Positions 34,695 to 42,813 of a stretch of 64,000 nt of DNA are shown in pieces. The position numbers and the translations under genes are program-made. Within the stretch, counting starts at the first letter, position 1; the number at the start of each line of letters is the position of its first letter. The notes below the pieces were generated by a model. That model was not told the DNA's origin. It was given only the letters and a program-made list of their open reading frames with translations, and did not search any database. Source of the DNA: Streptomyces nojiriensis (GTDB taxonomy: Bacteria > Actinomycetota > Actinomycetes > Streptomycetales > Streptomycetaceae); NCBI RefSeq assembly GCF_017639205.1, contig NZ_CP071139.1, positions 5,889,501-5,953,500 of the forward strand, written 5' to 3'.

Positions 34695-36206
34695 ATGCGG
34701 GCACTTCCGCCGGGGGCGCGCGGATACATCCTGTGCGCCGTTCTCGCGGCCGTCGCGTGCGTCACCCCCGCCCTCACGGATTCCGGTACGCCCTGGGCGG
34801 CCGCGGCCCTGCTCGCCGTGCTCCACCTCGGCTGCGAACTCGTCAAGGTCTGCCCGCCGCTGCGCGGCCGGGTGCCCGAAGGCATCGGCCCCTTCTTCCC
34901 CGTGGTGCTCGCCGCCGTCTTCCTGCTCCCGCCCGCAGCCGCCGCGCTCGTGGCGCTGCCCGGGGGCCTCGCGGGCACCGTCGTCCAGCGGCCCGCCCGG
35001 GTGCGCCGCGTGTGGCACGGCGCACAGCAGGCGAGCGCGGCCTGGGTCGCGGGACAGGTCCACGGGCTGCTGCGCGGCCCGGTCACCCTGGGCGGCGGGT
35101 CCTCCGCCGGCTCCGGGTCCCCCGCAGGGCCGGCCGACTTCCCCTCCGTACTGCTTCCCGCCACGGCCGCGGCCATCGCCTTCTGCCTCGTGCTCACCGC
35201 CCTCGACGGCGGCATCCTGGCCACCGCCGAACGCCGCCCGGCCGCCACCGCCTGGCGCGGGCTCGTGCCCTTCTCCCTCGCCCCGCACTGCGTCCACGGC
35301 CTCGCCGGCCTGATGACGGCCGTCATGTGGCGCAGCCCCTACGGGCCCCCGGCCGCGCTGCTCGTCCTGCTGCCGATGTACATCTCCTGCTGGGTCTTCG
35401 CCCAGTACCACCGCGAGCGCGCCGCCCACCAGGCGACCATCCGCGCCCTCGTCCAGGCCGTCGACATCAAGGACCGCTACACGCGCGGCCACAGCGAACG
35501 GGTCGGCCAGGCCTCCACGATGATCGCCCGGGAGCTGGGCATGACGGAGGACCGGCTGGAGACGGTGCGCATCGCCGGGATCCTGCACGACGTGGGCAAA
35601 CTCGGCGTCCCCACCCGGCTGCTGCGCAAGGACGGGCCGCTCACCCCGCAGGAGCGCCGGATCATCGAGCTGCACCCCGAGTACGGGCACGAGATGGTGC
35701 GCGGCATCGGCTTCCTCGGCGAGGCCCGGTCCGCGATCCTGCACCACCACGAGCGGGTCGACGGCTCCGGCTATCCGTACGGGCTGACCGGCGAGCAGAT
35801 CCCGGTACTGGCCCGGGTGGTGGCCGTGGCCGACGCCTTCGACGCGATGACCTCGACCCGCTCGTACAGCCGGGCCCGGCCGGTGCCGGTCGCCCTGGCG
35901 GAGCTGGAACGCTGTGCGGGGGCGCAGTTCGACCCGTCGATGGTGCGGGCGCTGGTCGACGCGATCGGCCGGACCGGCTGGCACCCGGTGGTGACCTCGG
36001 ACGAGGACCTCCAGGTGATCCCGGCAGGCCCCGCCGCGGCGGGGACGGGAGCCGGGCCGGGGCCCTCGGTGCTGGCCGGGATGCCGGACCAGGGCTCCCG
36101 TCCGGCCGCGGCCGCCCCGCCGCCGGACCGGGTCCCCGCTGCCCCCGGCCCGGCCGGCGGGTCCGGCCCGGACCCGGACGGCGCCGGGGCGGGCGGAGGC
36201 GGATGA
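34695..36206 (+). CDS. Membrane HD-GYP domain protein
   Basis: The 503-residue protein has about six membrane segments in residues 10-235, then a full HD-GYP domain: HSERVG near 266, the metal HD pair at 298-299 (ILHDVGKLG), HPEYG near 327, HHHERVDGSGYP with the GYP triad at 359-361, and DAFDAMTS. HD-GYP proteins hydrolyse cyclic di-GMP. The last 70 residues are Pro/Gly/Ala-rich. ATG 34695 follows GGGAGGAGGG. It overlaps the next HD gene by ATGA. Confidence 0.9.
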   Translation: MRALPPGARGYILCAVLAAVACVTPALTDSGTPWAAAALLAVLHLGCELVKVCPPLRGRVPEGIGPFFPVVLAAVFLLPPAAAALVALPGGLAGTVVQRPARVRRVWHGAQQASAAWVAGQVHGLLRGPVTLGGGSSAGSGSPAGPADFPSVLLPATAAAIAFCLVLTALDGGILATAERRPAATAWRGLVPFSLAPHCVHGLAGLMTAVMWRSPYGPPAALLVLLPMYISCWVFAQYHRERAAHQATIRALVQAVDIKDRYTRGHSERVGQASTMIARELGMTEDRLETVRIAGILHDVGKLGVPTRLLRKDGPLTPQERRIIELHPEYGHEMVRGIGFLGEARSAILHHHERVDGSGYPYGLTGEQIPVLARVVAVADAFDAMTSTRSYSRARPVPVALAELERCAGAQFDPSMVRALVDAIGRTGWHPVVTSDEDLQVIPAGPAAAGTGAGPGPSVLAGMPDQGSRPAAAAPPPDRVPAAPGPAGGSGPDPDGAGAGGGG

Positions 36207-37462
36207 GGGCCACGGCCGCGTGGACCGTGCGCGGCGCCGCCGGGGTGCTCACCGGCGCCGCGCTCGGCCACACCCTGTGGAACGGCGTCGCCGAGCCCGG
36301 CGCCGCCCTGGCCTTCGCCATCCTGATCACCATCGGGGAGCTCGCCCTCCGGGACCGCCGGGACCTCCTCGGCCGCCGCCCCGCACCGCTCGGCTCCGCC
36401 GGAGCCCTCGCCTACGCCCTGCTCGGCCAGAACGCCGGTCAGCCCACCCACCACGGGGTGCTCCAGACCATCGCGGTCGTCGTCGCGGCCCTCCTCGCCG
36501 GGATCGTCCCGCACATCGCCCGGGGCCGTGGGCCCGCCCTCGACCACCTCTCCCGCCGGGTGCTCACGGTCGCCTTCGCCGCCGCCTGTTTCCAGCCGCT
36601 CTACAACTCGGGCCGGCTGGAGCGGTGGGTGGGCCAGGGCCCGTACCTCGTCGGCTACCTGCTCCTCCTCCTCGGCCTCACCGCCCTGTGCGACGCCGTG
36701 CTCGCCGCCGCGCTCGCCGGGGCCCGGACCGGCCGGCCGTACGGTCGGCTGCTCCACGACGAACTGCGCGCCCAGCTCGGCGTCGGCGCGGCGATCTGCG
36801 CCACCGGGGTCGTGACGGCGCTCGGCGCGGCCGTCGCGGGCCTGTGGGCCGTCACCGTCTTCTGCGTGCCCCTGCTGCTGACCCAGCTGTCCTTCCACCG
36901 GATCACCGCGATCCGCACCACCTACCGCCAGACCATCACCTCGCTGGCCCGCGCCACCGAGATCGCCGGCTGCACCCGGCCGGGCCACTCCCGCAGGGTG
37001 GCCGCCCTGAGCTGCGCCGTCGGCCGGGAGCTGGGCCTGTCGGAGCGGGAGCTCACGGTGCTGGAGTACGCCGCCCTGATGCACGACATCGGTCAGCTCT
37101 CCCTCGTGGACCCGGTCCCGGACGGGGCCACGGCCGGGCTGCCCGACGGCGAGGCCCGCCGGATCGCCGAGCTGGGCGGGGAGGTGGCCCGGCAGACCGG
37201 GGTGCCCGCCGAGGTCGCCGTGGTGGTGGAGCGGCAGGCGGATCCGTACCGCGAGCAGCCCACGGCGGCCCGGATCGTGCGTACGGTGAATGCGTACGAC
37301 GATCTGGTCGGCGGGAGCCGTCACCCGGGTGGCTCACTGGCCGCCCTGGAGCGGCTCCGCCTGGGCACCGGGCACGATTACCAGCCGGAGGTCGTGGAGT
37401 GCCTGGCAAGGGTTCTGGCCAGGGGCGGACGTGGCAGAGTGGTGCCCGTCCCACCTGGGTAA
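36203..37462 (+). CDS. Membrane protein with a reduced HD domain
   Basis: The 419-residue partner has a similar layout: about eight membrane segments (residues 1-235), then an HD region with HSRRVAALSC near 263 and YAALMHDIGQLSLV near 292. The GYP triad and the HHE cluster are missing; the equivalent place reads VVERQADPYREQ. It is therefore probably an inactive or regulatory partner of the preceding HD-GYP enzyme, with which it is translationally coupled. Confidence 0.85.
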   Translation: MRATAAWTVRGAAGVLTGAALGHTLWNGVAEPGAALAFAILITIGELALRDRRDLLGRRPAPLGSAGALAYALLGQNAGQPTHHGVLQTIAVVVAALLAGIVPHIARGRGPALDHLSRRVLTVAFAAACFQPLYNSGRLERWVGQGPYLVGYLLLLLGLTALCDAVLAAALAGARTGRPYGRLLHDELRAQLGVGAAICATGVVTALGAAVAGLWAVTVFCVPLLLTQLSFHRITAIRTTYRQTITSLARATEIAGCTRPGHSRRVAALSCAVGRELGLSERELTVLEYAALMHDIGQLSLVDPVPDGATAGLPDGEARRIAELGGEVARQTGVPAEVAVVVERQADPYREQPTAARIVRTVNAYDDLVGGSRHPGGSLAALERLRLGTGHDYQPEVVECLARVLARGGRGRVVPVPPG

Positions 37463-37552
37463 CCCATGGGTAATGAGCGGCCGTCCGAGTGGGCATGGTT
37501 GGATGCCAGTAAGAGGGACCGTAGGAGTGTCCGCAAGGCTGCACCGTTGTCC

Positions 37553-37568
37553 CCCAGCGACCGCTGGG
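37553..37568 (+). repeat. Intergenic hairpin of the common CCCAGC type
   Basis: CCCAGCG at 37553-37559 pairs with CGCTGGG at 37562-37568 and is followed by AGGTGCCCCCAG. From memory, palindromic CCCCCAGC...GCTGGGAGGTGCCCCC units recur between genes in Streptomyces. It ends 25 bases before the next start codon. Confidence 0.5.
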
Positions 37569-37593
37569 AGGTGCCCCCAGGCAGGCGGGAATC

Positions 37594-38583
37594 GTGAGGA
37601 TCTTCGGGAAGGTACGGCATCGGCCCTCCGCCTCGTGGCGGCAGGCCACCGACCGCGCGTTCACGCTGATCGGCGACGGGCGGTACGAGGACGCGGGCGC
37701 GCTCCTGACGAGAGCGGCGGACCTGGAGCCCTGGCTGTCCGAGTCCTGGTTCAATCTGGCGCTGCTGCACAAGTTCCGGCACGACTGGGAGCAGGCGCGG
37801 GCCGCCGGGCTGCGCGCCGTGGCCCTGCTGGACCGTGAGACGGGCGCCCCGGACTGGTGGAACGTGGGGATCGCCGCCACCGCGCTGCAGGACTGGCCGC
37901 TGGCCCGGCGGGCCTGGCAGGCGTACGGGCTGAAGGTGCCCGGGGACGCGGCCGGGGCGGGTGAGCCGGTCGGGATGGAGCTCGGCAGCGCCGCCGTGCG
38001 GCTCTCGCCCGAGGGCGAGGCCGAGGTGGTCTGGGGCCGTCGGCTGGACCCGGCCCGGCTGGAGGTCCTGTCGATCCCGCTGCCCTCCTCGGGGCGGCGC
38101 TGGGGCGAGGTCGTGCTCCACGACGGCGTCCCGCACGGCGAGCGCGTGACCGCGGCCGGCCCTTCGTACCCCGTGTTCGACGAGATCGAGCTGTGGGCGC
38201 CGTCCCCGGTGCCGACCTGGGTGGTGCTGCTGGAGGCGGCCACCGAGGCGGACCGCGACGCGCTGGAGCAGCTGGCCTCGGACGCCGGGTTCGCCGCCGA
38301 GGACTGGTCCTCGTCGGTGCGGCTGCTGTGCCGGACCTGCTCGGAGAGCGAGATGCCGAGCGACGAGGGGGACGGCGAGCAGCACCTCGATCCGCACGAC
38401 CACAGCGAGCCGGGCCACCCCGGACCGCTCGGGCACCGTACGGCCGGCTCGGGCTCCCTGTGGGTCCCCGAGCGCGAATGCGGGATCGCGGCACCGGCCG
38501 GTCTGGTGCGCGGACTGCTCGACGGCTGGGTCGCGGACAGCCCGGGTACCAGGGAGTGGCGGGATCTCGAAGAAGTCTGCTGA
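37594..38583 (+). CDS. TPR-containing protein, 329 aa
   Basis: The first 120 residues hold about three TPR-like helical pairs (AFTLIGDGRYEDAGALLTRAADLEP; LSESWFNLALLHKFRHDWEQARAAG). The rest is a beta-rich domain (VVLHDGVPHGERV; FDEIELWAPSPVPTWVVLLEA) with a CRTC pair near residue 246 and a His/Asp-rich stretch near 265. Widely conserved in Streptomyces upstream of def; function unknown. GTG 37594 follows GGCGGGAATC. Confidence 0.85.
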   Translation: MRIFGKVRHRPSASWRQATDRAFTLIGDGRYEDAGALLTRAADLEPWLSESWFNLALLHKFRHDWEQARAAGLRAVALLDRETGAPDWWNVGIAATALQDWPLARRAWQAYGLKVPGDAAGAGEPVGMELGSAAVRLSPEGEAEVVWGRRLDPARLEVLSIPLPSSGRRWGEVVLHDGVPHGERVTAAGPSYPVFDEIELWAPSPVPTWVVLLEAATEADRDALEQLASDAGFAAEDWSSSVRLLCRTCSESEMPSDEGDGEQHLDPHDHSEPGHPGPLGHRTAGSGSLWVPERECGIAAPAGLVRGLLDGWVADSPGTREWRDLEEVC

Positions 38584-38624
38584 CCCTGGGCCGTAGGATC
38601 ACCTGGTTTCAAGGCATCTGTAGC

Positions 38625-38638
38625 GAACGTGTGCGTTC
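38625..38638 (+). mobile_element. Candidate left-end hairpin of the TnpB-like element
   Basis: GAACG-TGTG-CGTTC is a perfect short hairpin 42 bases after the TPR gene stop. IS200/IS605-type elements carry subterminal hairpins at their ends; this is a plausible left end, but the exact boundary cannot be fixed. The 170-base stretch 38584-38754 is less GC-rich than its surroundings and has two more small hairpins near 38685-38720. Confidence 0.35.
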
Positions 38639-38754
38639 CCGTCATGGTGTTCGTGCTGCGCGGATATCAGATACGGGTTCGCGGGTCGAATGCGTGACCC
38701 TTCATGGGGTGTGTCGTTGATCGGATGACAGCACCGGCGGCATGGGGGTGAGCG

Positions 38755-40728
38755 GTGGGGTGGAAGGTGCCAGTCACCGAGGGCGAGACCACCCGGACCG
38801 CTTGTGCTCTTGGCCTGCTGCGGACGGGTGTGGATGAGAAGACCGGTGAACTGCTGACGGTCTCAGTGCTGGCGGAGCGTGTCGGCTGGACAGTCGATCT
38901 GGTCTCTGGCATGTCCGCCGCATTGCTGGCCGCGCGCTGGAATGCGGCCGATGTGGGAGTGCTCGCGTCCGGTGTGGACGGTGGGGGCAAGAGGCTGCCA
39001 TCGAACGCGTGGATGGCGCTGCGCCGCCTGGGATGGGCCGTCGTGCCACCCGAGGGTGTTCGTGTCAATGACAGGATCGTTCGGATGGCACAGGAGCAGG
39101 CCGGGCGCTTGCTGCGGGCGGTGAGGTGGCGTGCTGACCTGACCGCCGGGGTACTCGCAACGTGGCCCGCCGCCCCGGGGAAGCGGACTTCGGAGGAGTG
39201 GGACGCGGTACGCGTGGCGGTGCCGGGCGGGCAGCATCAACCGTCCAGCGTCATCAACTCCCGCACCCGGCAAATCGCTGCGTTCGTCAAAGAACACGAC
39301 CGGATGCCTGTTGACCTGTTCGAGGTGGAGAGCAAGCCCAGGGCGGCGCGGGTGCTGCTGTTGTCGGCCTGTGACGGGCAGCAGGCCACCATCGAACGGG
39401 CGGATGCGCCGGGCCGTGCGCTGCTGCGTTTGCAGCTCCCGACCCGGCCCGATCCGCAGTCGTACCGGGACTGGACGTGGGTGTCCTGCCCCATCAAGCT
39501 GCCGCCTGTGATCCCCGCCGGCGCGGTGCTGCACCTGCCCACCCTCCGCCCGCACCAGGGGCGTGTCCGCGCCGATCTCGCTTACACCCACCCAGTGCCG
39601 AAAACGGCCCGCAGCGGGCACGTGGTCGCGCTCGGCGTGGACTGGGGCCTCAACACCTTGCTCAGCGCGGGCGCGGCCCGCCTCCACGGCGACGGCGGCA
39701 TCACCGAACTCGGGGCCGGGGGTATGTTCCGGGCGGCCGGCGTCCTCGCCAAACAGCACCGGCTGCGCCGACTGTCCGAGCGTCTGCAGGCCAAGGCCGA
39801 CCACTACCAGCGACTCACGGCCGGAGACGAGCAGCACGTCCTGGCCGCCAAACACACCGTCCTCAGCGAGGAGATCAGCCGGGTCTGTGCACGCCGGTCG
39901 AACCTCAACGGCGCATTGGCCTGGGCCGCCGCCCGGTGGGCGGTTGACCAGGCCATCGCCGCCGGGGCGAGCGTCATCTACGTCGAAGACCTCCGCTCGA
40001 TGGAAGCCCGTGGCATGGGCCGCACCCTCAACACGCGCATGTCCCAGCAGGTACGCGGGAAGATCGTGGACCGCATGCGGCATCTGGGCGCCGAGACCGG
40101 CATAGCCGTCGTCACCGTCCCCGCGCGCAATACCTCCAGGCACTGCCCGCGATGCCTCACCCCACTACGACACCGTAAAGCCCCAGACCGGCCCACCCTG
40201 CCCGGTTGGAAATGGGCCGTCTGCCCCTCCTATTCCTGGCAGGGCGACCGAGATCAAGGTGCCTGGCGGCGCATCGCATCACGCGGCCTCACCCACCAGA
40301 GCAAAACCGTCTGCGACCGCATCACAGGCGACCTGGCCATCCGTACGGTCGTGGACACACTCGAAGCGGGCGCGGTCATCACTCCGACCACGCCGAAGAA
40401 CGGCCGGGACCGATCCAAGACCGGGTCTACCCGACGCAAGGCAACACGTCCGACGCCCAGGCGACGCCGGACACCCTCCCCCGCCGGTCCGCAAAGCCCG
40501 GCGGGAAAGCGTCCGGAGGGACATGCTCACCCGGACCGGCCCCGACTGCCCCGCGCAGCCCACCGGCACCAGGACGTGACGACGATCAGCACACCCACCA
40601 CCAGCCGACACCGGCCTCAAGGGGCAGCGCTGGGCGCGGGATTTCACCTCCACGCCCACGCCACTCCACCACGGTGGGTGCGCGTCCTCGGACCAGATAC
40701 CCGGTCCGGCTCGGGATTACTCAGCTGA
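38755..40728 (+). CDS. Long TnpB-like RuvC/zinc-ribbon nuclease
   Basis: The 657-residue protein has the split RuvC core of IS605 OrfB/TnpB (the ancestor group of Cas12): RuvC-I Asp296 in ALGVDWGLN, RuvC-II Glu411 in VIYVEDLRSME, and RuvC-III Asp500 in GDRDQGAW. The zinc ribbon keeps CPRC (464-467) but the second knuckle reads CPSY (490-493), losing one Cys. The N-terminal 290 residues would be the recognition/wedge region, longer than in typical ~400-residue TnpB. The last 125 residues are Arg/Pro/Thr-rich and may overlap a guide RNA gene. A rare TTA codon at 40717-40719 makes full translation dependent on bldA tRNA. No TnpA transposase is next to it. GTG 38755 is the likely start. Confidence 0.85.
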   Translation: MGWKVPVTEGETTRTACALGLLRTGVDEKTGELLTVSVLAERVGWTVDLVSGMSAALLAARWNAADVGVLASGVDGGGKRLPSNAWMALRRLGWAVVPPEGVRVNDRIVRMAQEQAGRLLRAVRWRADLTAGVLATWPAAPGKRTSEEWDAVRVAVPGGQHQPSSVINSRTRQIAAFVKEHDRMPVDLFEVESKPRAARVLLLSACDGQQATIERADAPGRALLRLQLPTRPDPQSYRDWTWVSCPIKLPPVIPAGAVLHLPTLRPHQGRVRADLAYTHPVPKTARSGHVVALGVDWGLNTLLSAGAARLHGDGGITELGAGGMFRAAGVLAKQHRLRRLSERLQAKADHYQRLTAGDEQHVLAAKHTVLSEEISRVCARRSNLNGALAWAAARWAVDQAIAAGASVIYVEDLRSMEARGMGRTLNTRMSQQVRGKIVDRMRHLGAETGIAVVTVPARNTSRHCPRCLTPLRHRKAPDRPTLPGWKWAVCPSYSWQGDRDQGAWRRIASRGLTHQSKTVCDRITGDLAIRTVVDTLEAGAVITPTTPKNGRDRSKTGSTRRKATRPTPRRRRTPSPAGPQSPAGKRPEGHAHPDRPRLPRAAHRHQDVTTISTPTTSRHRPQGAALGAGFHLHAHATPPRWVRVLGPDTRSGSGLLS

Positions 40729-40735
40729 TCTGAGA
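40400..40735 (+). ncRNA. Candidate omega (guide) RNA region at the TnpB 3' end
   Basis: In TnpB elements the guide RNA scaffold is usually encoded at the 3' end of the gene, with the guide taken from the DNA just past the right end. Here the protein C-terminus is low-complexity, and the DNA has a CGGACC/GGTCCG hairpin (40689-40694 and 40703-40708) and a CTCAG/CTGAG hairpin (40720-40724 and 40730-40734) around the stop codon. This is position-based inference; no conserved scaffold was matched. Confidence 0.3.
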
Positions 40736-40805
40736 CGCTGTACGGGCACATCGGTGGCCACCACGACCATCGGTGACCGGGACTTACGGAAGGCGTACGG
40801 CGGAC

Positions 40806-41441
40806 ATGGCGCAGCAGGAGAACGAGGTTGTCGAGGGCGTGAACGACGGGTACGTCGTGGACACCGAGGACTGTGAGGCGCGCGAGCTCGCCCACCGTCA
40901 GCGCGGTACGGCCCGTCCGATCACCGTGGTCGGCAACCCGGTCCTGCACCGGGAGTGCAAGGACGTCACCGAGTTCGGCGACGAGCTGGCGCAGCTGATC
41001 GACGACATGTTCGCCAGCCAGAAGGCCGCCGAGGGCGTGGGCCTGGCCGCGAACCAGATCGGCGTGGACGCCAAGGTCTTCGTCTACGACTGCCCGGACG
41101 ACGACGGCAAGCGGCACACCGGTGTCGTCGTCAACCCGAAGCTGATCGAGCTGCCGGCCGCCGCGCGCGTGCTGGACGACTCGAACGAGGGCTGCCTGTC
41201 GGTCCCGACGGCCTACGCCGCGCTGGCCCGCCCGGACTACGCCGAGGTCGAGGGCCAGGACGCCCAGGGCAACCCGATCAAGGTGCGCGGCACCGGCTAC
41301 TTCGCCCGCTGCCTGCAGCACGAGACCGACCACCTGTACGGCTACCTGTACATCGACCGCCTCTCGAAGCGGGACCGCAAGGACGCCCTCCGCCAGATGG
41401 AAGAGGGCACCCCGCGCTACGAGACCGTCCCCAACGCCTGA
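40806..41441 (+). CDS. def: Peptide deformylase
   Basis: The 211-residue enzyme removes formyl groups from new proteins. The three motifs are intact: GVGLAANQIG near residue 78, EGCLSVP near 130 and QHETDH near 174, whose His pair and the Cys bind the metal. The N-terminal 30 residues are an acidic extension. The TnpB-like element lies immediately upstream and may have separated def from its original upstream gene, the TPR protein. Confidence 0.96.
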   Translation: MAQQENEVVEGVNDGYVVDTEDCEARELAHRQRGTARPITVVGNPVLHRECKDVTEFGDELAQLIDDMFASQKAAEGVGLAANQIGVDAKVFVYDCPDDDGKRHTGVVVNPKLIELPAAARVLDDSNEGCLSVPTAYAALARPDYAEVEGQDAQGNPIKVRGTGYFARCLQHETDHLYGYLYIDRLSKRDRKDALRQMEEGTPRYETVPNA

Positions 41442-41456
41442 TCGTGAAGTGACGGT

Positions 41457-42422
41457 CTAGGCGGCCTGCGGGCCCCGGAAGGCGCGCCGGAACGAGTTCG
41501 GCGTGGTGCCCAGGGTCCGCAGGAAGTGGTGGCGCAGGGCGGCCGCGTTGCCGAAGCCGCAGCGGCCGGCGATCGCGTCCACCGTCTCACCGGTCGACTC
41601 CAGCAGCTCCTGCGCCAGCAGGACCCGCTGGCGCAGCACCCACTTGTACGGGGTGGTGCCGGTCTCCTGGAGGAAGCGGCGGGCGAAGGTCCGCGGGGAC
41701 ATGTGCGCGCGCTCCGCGAGCTGCTCGACGGTGATCTCCTCGTCCAGGTGGCGGGCCATCCACTCGATCACCTCGCCCACCGTGTCACAGGCCGTGCGCG
41801 GCAGCGGCCGCTGGATGAACTGGGCCTGCCCGCCGTCCCGGTGCGGCGGTACGACCATCCTGCGCGCGATGATGTTGGCCACCTCGGCCCCGTGCTCCTG
41901 GCGGACCACGTGCAGGCACGCGTCGATGCCCGAGGCCGTGCCGGCGGCGGTGATCACCGAGCCCTCGTCGACGTAGAGCACGTCCGGGTCGACGACGGCC
42001 CGCGGGAAGCGGCGGGTCAGGGCCGCGGCGTGCATCCAGTGCGTGGTGCACCGGCGGCCGTCCAGCAGCCCGGCGGCGCCGAGGATGTAGGCCCCGCTGC
42101 ACACGCTCAGGACCCGCGCACCCCGGTCCACGGCCCGGCGCAGGGCCTCCAGCAGGGGCTCGGGGTAGATCCGTACGCCGGCGTCATTGGCGGCGGGCAG
42201 GCAGACGAGGTCGGCCTCCTCCAGTCGCTCCAGCCCGTGCGCGGGGGTGATCCCGAAGGCGCCCCCGCCCACGGTCAGGGGCCCCTCCTCCGCCGCGCAC
42301 ACGGCGAAGTCGTACACCGGCACGCCCATGTCACTGCGATCGATTCCGAACACCTCGCAGAAGATCCCCAGCTCGAAGGGGGCGACTCCGTCGACGAGGG
42401 CCACGGCCACGTTGGTCAGCAT
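41457..42422 (-). CDS. AraC/GlxA family transcription regulator
   Basis: The 321-residue protein has a DJ-1/PfpI-like domain (residues 1-190, with the elbow SVCSGAYILGAAGLLDG) and a C-terminal AraC DNA-binding domain (MSPRTFARRFLQETGTTP; DAIAGRCGFGNAAALRHHF). In S. coelicolor an AraC-like gene, nrdS, sits with nrdAB, so this may be its counterpart; a small gene and a terminator now separate it from nrdB. Divergent from that small gene across a perfect inverted repeat. Confidence 0.88.
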   Translation of the reverse strand: MLTNVAVALVDGVAPFELGIFCEVFGIDRSDMGVPVYDFAVCAAEEGPLTVGGGAFGITPAHGLERLEEADLVCLPAANDAGVRIYPEPLLEALRRAVDRGARVLSVCSGAYILGAAGLLDGRRCTTHWMHAAALTRRFPRAVVDPDVLYVDEGSVITAAGTASGIDACLHVVRQEHGAEVANIIARRMVVPPHRDGGQAQFIQRPLPRTACDTVGEVIEWMARHLDEEITVEQLAERAHMSPRTFARRFLQETGTTPYKWVLRQRVLLAQELLESTGETVDAIAGRCGFGNAAALRHHFLRTLGTTPNSFRRAFRGPQAA

Positions 42423-42431
42423 GACCCCAGT

Positions 42432-42468
42432 GTGGCAGTAATTCGGTCTTTCATGACAGTACTGCCAC
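42432..42468. promoter_or_regulatory. Inverted repeat operator between the AraC gene and a small gene
   Basis: GTGGCAGTA at 42432-42440 and TACTGCCAC at 42460-42468 are perfect 9-base mirror arms, starting 10 bases upstream of the AraC start. It is a strong candidate for its own binding site. Confidence 0.6.
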
Positions 42469-42503
42469 TGTCGATCATGGGCGATCAGGCGGACAGTAGA
42501 CCT

Positions 42504-42731
42504 ATGACCACCTTCGTGAGTTACCTCGCCGTCCTCGCCATCGCCGCCCTCGTACTCGGGCCCGGCCTCTACGGGATCCTGCGCGACCGGCGGATCGACC
42601 AGCAGATCCGGGCCGTCGCGACCCGGCTGGTGTGGCTGCCCCGCCAGCGTGCGGGCGGCCTCCCGCCCACCCCGCGCCGGCGCACCTTCCGGCCCTCCGC
42701 CCGGCGGTACTGGGGCCCCATCGCCCACTGA
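42504..42731 (+). CDS. Small single-pass membrane protein, 75 aa
   Basis: ATG 42504 starts a protein with one hydrophobic helix (residues 5-24, YLAVLAIAALVLGPGLYGIL) followed by a basic, Arg/Pro-rich tail. No family is recognised. It is divergent from the AraC-type regulator, which is likely to control it. Confidence 0.65.
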   Translation: MTTFVSYLAVLAIAALVLGPGLYGILRDRRIDQQIRAVATRLVWLPRQRAGGLPPTPRRRTFRPSARRYWGPIAH

Positions 42732-42750
42732 GCACCCGGGAAACGCGAGA

Positions 42751-42781
42751 AGCCGGGACACGGAAACTCCGCATCCCGGCT
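42751..42781. terminator. Terminator between the small gene and nrdB
   Basis: AGCCGGGA at 42751-42758 pairs with TCCCGGCT at 42774-42781. It lies between the convergent ends at 42731 and 42814. Confidence 0.6.
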
Positions 42782-42813
42782 CCCCGGTCAATTCGTACGG
42801 GTCGTACGAGGCC

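Noticed and set aside
38584..40805. A CRISPR array next to the TnpB-like gene
   Set aside because: No regularly spaced direct repeats are present on either side or elsewhere in the window.
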